This document shows positions 36,104 to 42,032 of a stretch of 42,032 bases of DNA, one piece after another. The notes below the pieces were generated by a model, which searched no databases, was not told the DNA's origin, and worked only from the letters and a program-made list of their open reading frames with translations. Position numbers and translations under genes: made by a program. Every line of letters starts with the position of its first letter. Positions within the stretch are counted from its first letter, which is position 1. This DNA is from Acholeplasmatales bacterium (GTDB lineage: Bacteria; Bacillota_I; Bacilli_A; Acholeplasmatales; Anaeroplasmataceae): contig JAFRXJ010000023.1 in assembly GCA_017441525.1 (NCBI GenBank), forward strand, positions 1 to 42,032, in the 5' to 3' direction.

Positions 36104-39100
36104 CTACTTCTTATAAGTGATGGAAATACTTGTTACAACTGCATTTTTACCTGTGTTTTCTGTACTACCAATAAAGCTTACAGATTTAACAGTCTTTCCA
36201 TTATTTATTGTTAAATTAACTGTAGTTGATGCCTTTCCTGAATTGAATGTGAAAGTTAATTGTTCACTAGTTCCATCTTCATAAACTACCTCAAATACAC
36301 CATTAAGTGCATCATTAGTATCATTTAATGCACCAACAAAATTAATTGTTACGTCAGATGAACCAATGTTATCTAATTTAATATAATTACCTTTACTATT
36401 TCTAATCTTCATTGTAGTCTTATCATTAGCAGAATATGTAAATCCATCTGTAGTTGTTCCAATCGCGGCTGTAATTGGTTCTGTTGTAGTTGACCAACTC
36501 TTTGTATATTCTTGGACAACAGATGCAAGTTCTTCTTCAGCAGCAACTAATACATTGTAATTAGTTACATCTGCTTTATTCTCTGATGATAATGCATCAT
36601 AAACTGCTCTTGCTTTATTAATAGTTGCTGCATCAGCTGCAGTAACTGGTGAAGAGATTGATTGAATTAAAGCAATAACATATGTAACTACCATATTATC
36701 ATAGCCTTGTACTAATGCTTTTTGATCAGCAGTTAATTCATTATATGCATTGTATGCTGCTTCGTATGTTGCCACACTATTAGCTGCAGCTATTAATGCT
36801 GTAACTGATGTAGCTGCTTCTAAATTATTATAAGTAGTTCTTGCTGCGGTAACTTTTGCATATGCAGTTACAACTTCAGATTGCTTAACTTGATTTTCAT
36901 CTAGATTTGCATAAGCAACTTCTGCATTTGTAATTAGTGTATTACATTCATTTGTATAGTCAATTGTTGCAGGAATAGCATTTGCGTTAGTTAAGAAGAT
37001 ATCAACTGCTAATGAAGACATTTGAGATTCAGCTTCAACTAATGTTGCATAATTAGATACTGATGCATCACTAATTCTAGATAATAATGCATTGTATGCA
37101 GTTCTTGCTGTTATAATTGCACTTGAATTAGATGCTGTAACAGGTAATACTATATCATCAATCAATCCTTCAACATATGCTTCACCAGCTATCTTATAAG
37201 CATTTAATGCTGTAGTAACAGGTGAATAATCTACTTCTGATTGTAATGAAGCACCTAAATTAATGTAGGCATTCTTTGCAGCATTTATAGCACTATAGCA
37301 TGAATCTGTATAAGTAATTGTAGATGGAATATTAGCAACGGCATTATTATAATTTGCAATTAATTCTGCATTTAATGCTGAGCTATCATATTCAGAAAGT
37401 GTTAATGAATTAATTGTAAATTCTTTGAATGAGCCTTGGGCTAATGTCGCAGAATCACCAGGTTGGAATTGGTTTGCTTGAACCCAATAAATACCAGGAG
37501 CAAGTACTACTGTACCACTACCCTTAAGTAATGATACACCTGCTTGATTACACAATACACCTGTAGAAGCATCTGCATCTGATGCATAACTGATTGTTGC
37601 TGTTGCATAAGATGTAATCTTGAATGCATAAATGGTCTTTGTAAGCTTACCAGGTGTAACTGTTTGTCCAACTGATAAATTATTAATTGTCGGATTAGAA
37701 ATCATCTTATTTAATAGTGATATATCATCCATAGTTACAGTTGATGGGTCAATTAATTCACTCTTCGCAACACCACATCTTGCATAAATTACTTTTCTAG
37801 CTTCAACTATGTCTTCTTGTAAATCATAATCATTAGTTGGAATATATGACAAGCTTGAATCTGTATCAAATTGAGAATAATTAACTCCTCTTGCACTAAA
37901 TTGACAATTATTGCTTACAGTTTGAGATTTATCTGTTACGTAAGTAGGTTCAGAGCCTTTGTTCCAAATAACACTTGAAATGTTATCATTATAACTCTTA
38001 ATAGCACCACCTTCTACTGCAAATGGTGACTTACATAAATAGAATTGGTTATATTCAGTAAAGATATATGCATCAGCTCTAGTGTTTACTGCATAATCTG
38101 TTTGACCATAGAAAATATTATTATACATATGTACATTAGCTCTTCTTGTTAATGGTCCTCTTGCTTTACACATATACCAGAAATTATGATGATATGTTAA
38201 ATTAAATTGTAATGAATAATCAGCTGAACCAACTAGGTTTGTCTTATGGCATCCTTCAAAATAATTGTAGCTAACTGTTAAGAATTGTCCACGCTTAAAA
38301 TCACAAGAACCATCGCCCTCTTTTTTATCGCTTTCAGCTGGACCAACAATTGTAGGTCCATAGAATTCGTTGTTATGGATCCAGCATCTTTCAACTGATG
38401 CAGATAAATCAGATGAAGCATTCTTTGATGCTTGAACTCCTTCCATACCAATTGCATCCTCTGGAGTATTAATAAATTTTAGGTTTCTAACTTCAAAGCT
38501 CTTTCCTAAATCTGGAGCTGAACTTTCACACATGAAGTGGAATCCCCAACCATCAATAGTTGCATCGTTTCCAACACCTTCAAGTGTAACATCCTTAGCA
38601 GATTTCATACGAGCCATATGACCATTATCGCCTTCTGTTCCACCATAATCAGCAGAATCAAATTTAGTTAAACCATTAATTAATGATGTATTTGCTGCAG
38701 TGAAACTACCCTTAGCATATAAGCCAGAATCAGATACACATCCAACAAATCTAACAACAAGTGGAATACCTGCTTCTCCAAGTTTCTTTAAAATACCTTG
38801 GTTTGTATTTGCTGCACCACCATTTGATGCTGTTCCTGAACCATTATCAGCACCTACAGAGTTTAAGATATTACCAATACCTGTTACTGTAACACCACCA
38901 AATGATAATGAAATAGTATTTTTATTTTCATCTGTAACATAAAGAACAATTGCGTTATCCTTTAATGTACCATCATCCTTATAAGCACCTACACCATCTG
39001 AATAATTAAAGTGTGCATAGCCTGATCTATCATAAGCTGAAATAGTTACATTAGAGCTTGTTTGAGCTGCTTGAATCTCTGATTCAGAGAATATAGGTAA

Positions 39101-42032
39101 TACTATAACACTATAACTACCAGCCTTTATTCCCATTAAATCTGCTCTATAAGTAGATCCTGATTTAGTAATGTATACATTATTTTCATCTAATTTCTTA
39201 TTATTATATCCATTTCCATTAATATATACACTATATCCATCAGCTGCGACATTACTTGAATTCTTATATTCATTAAATGTAACATATGCAGCCTCTTGTA
39301 ATCCTTGTGCACTTGTGATGCTTAACTTAGCAACTGGATTAGTATCTACTTCATATACTGCTTGTAATGTATAGTCAGCAGCAATATATTCTTCTGTTAT
39401 ATCAAATTCTTGATTATTACTTGTATTCTTCCAATACGAGAATTTATATCCTTCAATATAAGGAATTGTAATTGATTCAGTTACCTTTGTATCTATATCA
39501 ACTGTAACAGTCTTAATTAATACACCATCTTGATCTAAGAATGTAACATCAAATACTTCGATATAATCTGCATATAATGTTGTATCTTCATTGAATATAT
39601 ATGTGTCGATATCAAATGCTTGAGATAATGCTTGATTTGTAAACCAACCTACTAATCTATATCCTTCAATATTTAATATAGGTAATTGAGATAATTTAGT
39701 TCCCTTTTCAATGTCAACAGAATCAATAGTTTGTCCATCTACATTAACATCAAATGATACTGTTACAATATCTTCTGCAGTTAATTCTTCCCACTTAACA
39801 TATAATGTTGTGTTTGAAGATATAGCAGATGTTATATTAAATTCTGTACCTTCTTGGAAATCTTCAGTTGTATACCAACCAATAAATCTATAACCAGATT
39901 TATCAATTAATGTAGGTAATTCATCTAATGTATTACCTTTTCTAATTCTTGTTGATTCAATTGTTTGATCACTATTAGTTACATATGAAATATCAACATA
40001 TTCAACAAATCTAGAATAATAAATAGTTGAAACCTTTAATCCTGCTTGACCTGTTGTGTTTGTCTTTTCAGCTTTAATTTCGTATGTTCCTGCAGATAAA
40101 TTAGTTAATGCTAATGTTACTGCAGTTGTAGTATTCTTTGAATAAGTAGTTTCTGATTCATAGAATAAATTACCATTTTTGTATACTCTAATAACACCAG
40201 AATCATTTGAAGAACCCCAAGTTGCTGACATATTAATAGATGAACCATTATTAGGAATTTGAATTGTAATAACTGATGCATTAGTATTTAGAATATTTGA
40301 ATCTAATAATGATTTGCCATCAAATGTAAATCCATTCATAGATACTCCAACGCCTGCAGTACCTAAAATCTTTCTTCCTTTATCATCTGTTTCAGTGCTA
40401 TTTGCAAATAATGTTTGCCATGAGGTGTAAGAACCACCGAAGCCAACATTTTCAGTTTCTTTTACTTCCTCGAATACTGCAATTAATGTAATATTTTCAT
40501 CAATTGTTGTGTTGAAATCAAAATCAACACCATCTAATTGCCATGAGCTTAAATAATATCCATCTTTTGTAGGTGCTGTAGGTTCAGAAACCTTAGAACC
40601 ATTATCAATAGATGATACTAAATATTCAACTCCATCAGCAATAAATGTTACATTTATTTGTTGTACATAGTTACCATATAAAGTTGTAGCGCTAGTAATA
40701 GCTTGATTTGTATATTTAGTTTCATATGTATCTTCTAAATACCAACCATCAAATCTGTATCCTTCAATAGTGTTTGCTGTAGGTAATGTTACTGAACTAC
40801 CACTAGCTACCTTAACAGATTCAAATTGTTGATCACCTTGGTTAACAACAAATGATACTGTAAGCTTTGCAACTCCTAGATATTGTGCATAATAAGATAC
40901 ATCGCCTGTTATTGCTCCAAATGTTGTAACTTTGTTTCCAGCATTTGCTTTGTCATACCATCCTAAGAATGTATATGTGAAATTACTATCTTCAGCTTTT
41001 GTTGGATTTGTAGTAGGTGCAACAATTAATTCTCCTTCTTTAATTGTTTCAGTCTTAACTACACTTCCATCTTCATTATAGAAAGTATATGTATATTTTT
41101 GGATTGCAGTTGGAGTCCACTTTGCATATAGAGTAGTTGCTCCTGTAATTGTATCATTTGTAAAATCAAATGATGTTTGTAATCCAGAATCTTTATACCA
41201 ACCTTCAAATGTATATGTATAATTTTCATCTTCAGCCTTTTCAGGTGCTGTAGGTGCAGTTATTGTTGATCCATATTCAACATTTGAAATTGGATTAACA
41301 GTTGTACCACCATTTGTATCAAATGTTACTGTATATTTATTCTTTACTGGAGTCCACTTTGCGCATAAAGTTAAATTACCTACAATTGTGTCTTTTGTAA
41401 AATCAAATGAAGTGTCTAATCCATCTACATACCAATATTCAAATGTATATGAATATTCAGGTGTTGCAGTCTTTGTTGGAACACCAGGGTTTTCTATTAA
41501 TGAACCATATTCAACATTTTGAATTGGATTAACTGTAGATCCACCATCTGTATCAAATGTTACCGTGTATTTATTTACCACTGTATCCCATTTTGCATAT
41601 AAAGTAGTATCACCTGTGATTGGTGTGTTTGCAAAATCAAATGCAGTATTTGGATCTTCTGCATACCAATAAGCAAATGTATATGTATATTGTGCATCTG
41701 CTTCTTTTGTAGGAATAGTTTCAGGTTCTGTTGCATTTTGACCTGCTACGATTCTTTGTGAATCTACAGTTTCATTTCCACCATTAACATCGAATTCAAC
41801 TAAATATTTTTCGGTTGTATTCCATTTTGCATATAAAGTAAGAATTCCTGTAACTTTTGTTGAGAAATCATATGCAGTATCACTTAAAGTGACACCACCA
41901 TCTGTACTTGTATACCAGCCACCAAATGTATATACAAAATTGTCATCTTCTGCTTTTGTTGGGTTTGTTGTAGGTTCTAATACTGTATCACCATCAAATA
42001 CTAATTGAGTTTGAGTATCTGGTGTACCACCC
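36104..42032 (-). CDS. Giant secreted pectate lyase (PL1) with InlB-type repeats, 5' partial
   Basis: The frame is open to the right window edge, giving at least 1975 residues; the in-frame GTG at 41581 is an internal Val, not a start. From the N-terminal side there are about seven Listeria-Bacteroides (InlB/Flg_new) repeats of about 78 residues (YTVTFDTDGG...YTFEYWY...LYAKW). A jelly-roll-like domain (about 40450-40000) and three more repeats follow. A fibronectin-like region (39340-38900) leads to a right-handed beta-helix lyase (about 38800-37850) with GWGFHFM, LTVSYNYFEGCHKTNLVG, TYHHNFWY, RGPLTRRANVHMYNN. Catalytic Arg lies in RxPxxR. Helical FIVAR-like repeats (37300-36500) and a C-terminal beta domain end the protein. 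No LPXTG anchor is seen. It should cleave polygalacturonate outside the cell. Confidence 0.9.
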   Translation of the reverse strand, partial: GGTPDTQTQLVFDGDTVLEPTTNPTKAEDDNFVYTFGGWYTSTDGGVTLSDTAYDFSTKVTGILTLYAKWNTTEKYLVEFDVNGGNETVDSQRIVAGQNATEPETIPTKEADAQYTYTFAYWYAEDPNTAFDFANTPITGDTTLYAKWDTVVNKYTVTFDTDGGSTVNPIQNVEYGSLIENPGVPTKTATPEYSYTFEYWYVDGLDTSFDFTKDTIVGNLTLCAKWTPVKNKYTVTFDTNGGTTVNPISNVEYGSTITAPTAPEKAEDENYTYTFEGWYKDSGLQTSFDFTNDTITGATTLYAKWTPTAIQKYTYTFYNEDGSVVKTETIKEGELIVAPTTNPTKAEDSNFTYTFLGWYDKANAGNKVTTFGAITGDVSYYAQYLGVAKLTVSFVVNQGDQQFESVKVASGSSVTLPTANTIEGYRFDGWYLEDTYETKYTNQAITSATTLYGNYVQQINVTFIADGVEYLVSSIDNGSKVSEPTAPTKDGYYLSSWQLDGVDFDFNTTIDENITLIAVFEEVKETENVGFGGSYTSWQTLFANSTETDDKGRKILGTAGVGVSMNGFTFDGKSLLDSNILNTNASVITIQIPNNGSSINMSATWGSSNDSGVIRVYKNGNLFYESETTYSKNTTTAVTLALTNLSAGTYEIKAEKTNTTGQAGLKVSTIYYSRFVEYVDISYVTNSDQTIESTRIRKGNTLDELPTLIDKSGYRFIGWYTTEDFQEGTEFNITSAISSNTTLYVKWEELTAEDIVTVSFDVNVDGQTIDSVDIEKGTKLSQLPILNIEGYRLVGWFTNQALSQAFDIDTYIFNEDTTLYADYIEVFDVTFLDQDGVLIKTVTVDIDTKVTESITIPYIEGYKFSYWKNTSNNQEFDITEEYIAADYTLQAVYEVDTNPVAKLSITSAQGLQEAAYVTFNEYKNSSNVAADGYSVYINGNGYNNKKLDENNVYITKSGSTYRADLMGIKAGSYSVIVLPIFSESEIQAAQTSSNVTISAYDRSGYAHFNYSDGVGAYKDDGTLKDNAIVLYVTDENKNTISLSFGGVTVTGIGNILNSVGADNGSGTASNGGAANTNQGILKKLGEAGIPLVVRFVGCVSDSGLYAKGSFTAANTSLINGLTKFDSADYGGTEGDNGHMARMKSAKDVTLEGVGNDATIDGWGFHFMCESSAPDLGKSFEVRNLKFINTPEDAIGMEGVQASKNASSDLSASVERCWIHNNEFYGPTIVGPAESDKKEGDGSCDFKRGQFLTVSYNYFEGCHKTNLVGSADYSLQFNLTYHHNFWYMCKARGPLTRRANVHMYNNIFYGQTDYAVNTRADAYIFTEYNQFYLCKSPFAVEGGAIKSYNDNISSVIWNKGSEPTYVTDKSQTVSNNCQFSARGVNYSQFDTDSSLSYIPTNDYDLQEDIVEARKVIYARCGVAKSELIDPSTVTMDDISLLNKMISNPTINNLSVGQTVTPGKLTKTIYAFKITSYATATISYASDADASTGVLCNQAGVSLLKGSGTVVLAPGIYWVQANQFQPGDSATLAQGSFKEFTINSLTLSEYDSSALNAELIANYNNAVANIPSTITYTDSCYSAINAAKNAYINLGASLQSEVDYSPVTTALNAYKIAGEAYVEGLIDDIVLPVTASNSSAIITARTAYNALLSRISDASVSNYATLVEAESQMSSLAVDIFLTNANAIPATIDYTNECNTLITNAEVAYANLDENQVKQSEVVTAYAKVTAARTTYNNLEAATSVTALIAAANSVATYEAAYNAYNELTADQKALVQGYDNMVVTYVIALIQSISSPVTAADAATINKARAVYDALSSENKADVTNYNVLVAAEEELASVVQEYTKSWSTTTEPITAAIGTTTDGFTYSANDKTTMKIRNSKGNYIKLDNIGSSDVTINFVGALNDTNDALNGVFEVVYEDGTSEQLTFTFNSGKASTTVNLTINNGKTVKSVSFIGSTENTGKNAVVTSISITYKK
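36500..37330 (-). repeat. Helical FIVAR-like repeat-coding segment
   Basis: Several diverged repeats of about 60-75 residues are encoded, with patterns such as INKARAVYDALSSENKADV, YEAAYNAYNELTADQKALV and TARTAYNALLSRI, each followed by an AEEEL-type helix. They resemble the three-helix spacer or sugar-binding modules found in secreted Gram-positive carbohydrate enzymes. The boundaries are approximate. Confidence 0.6.
40480..42032 (-). repeat. Tandem InlB/Flg_new repeat-coding segment
   Basis: About seven consecutive protein repeats of roughly 65-80 residues are encoded here. They share a TVTFDxxGG start, a central YTFxGWY and an LYAKW end. The two units starting near 41569 and 41335 are most alike, with a period of 234 bases. 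Three more units occur at about 40000-39350 after an inserted domain. Such repeats are known stalk or adhesion modules of surface proteins. Confidence 0.8.

Noticed and set aside
41579..41581. GTG at 41581 as the start of the pectate lyase gene
   Set aside because: The frame remains open upstream to the window edge and encodes two further InlB-type repeats (ending YAKWD just before it), and no ribosome site precedes it. It is an internal Val codon.

Overview
The window is AT-rich DNA (roughly 70% A+T by eye) from a Gram-positive-type bacterium of the low-GC lineage. Protein content fits an uncultured member of Bacilli or a wall-less relative (Erysipelotrichia, RF39 or Acholeplasma-like). Supporting signs are Firmicutes-type start signals (AGGAGG ribosome sites, TTGACA/TATAAT promoters), HPr with both His15 and Ser46, PepV, CNNM/HlyC, ComEA/ComEC, nicking-type MutL, and anaerobic pyruvate:ferredoxin oxidoreductase. 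TGA is used as stop and TGG as Trp, so this is not the Mycoplasma code. The exact taxon is inference. Almost all genes run leftward (minus strand).

Layout on the minus strand, read from right to left. A giant secreted protein with about ten Listeria-Bacteroides (InlB-type) repeats and a PL1 pectate lyase domain is cut by the right window edge. Next come the monocistronic nifJ, a marR-phosphoesterase pair, and comEA-comEC (DNA uptake). A relB-relE toxin-antitoxin cassette is bounded by an 18-bp direct repeat. It is followed by a small unknown gene. A short rightward pair (DJ-1/PfpI family, yidD) is convergent with that unknown gene. The leftward run continues with a tail-anchored unknown gene, mutS, mutL, miaA, aroK, aroQ, efp and a CNNM transporter gene. 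Then come a Gly/His-rich zinc-ribbon membrane protein and ftsZ on its own promoter. A rightward coiled-coil gene at 10627-13974 is interrupted by one in-frame TAA. Beyond it lie ruvA-ruvB-queA-ppiB-tgt behind a structured leader, then a membrane EIIB-like protein with HPr, then pepV-trmB-S51 peptidase-pheA-pdp, and finally secG.

The genes group into DNA repair and recombination (ruvAB, mutSL), tRNA modification (trmB, queA, tgt, miaA), aromatic amino-acid synthesis (aroK, aroQ, pheA), competence (comEA, comEC), division (ftsZ), membrane insertion or secretion (secG, yidD), and carbon or energy metabolism (ptsH, nifJ, pyrimidine nucleoside phosphorylase, pectate lyase).

The points most worth a second look are these: the coiled-coil gene whose frame continues on both sides of a single stop codon; the relBE cassette whose flanking repeats each carry the last codons and stop of relE and comEC; the HPr-linked EIIB-like membrane protein whose phospho-Cys position is Asp; the hairpin-rich ruvAB leader; and divergent active-site or tip residues in Tgt and EF-P.
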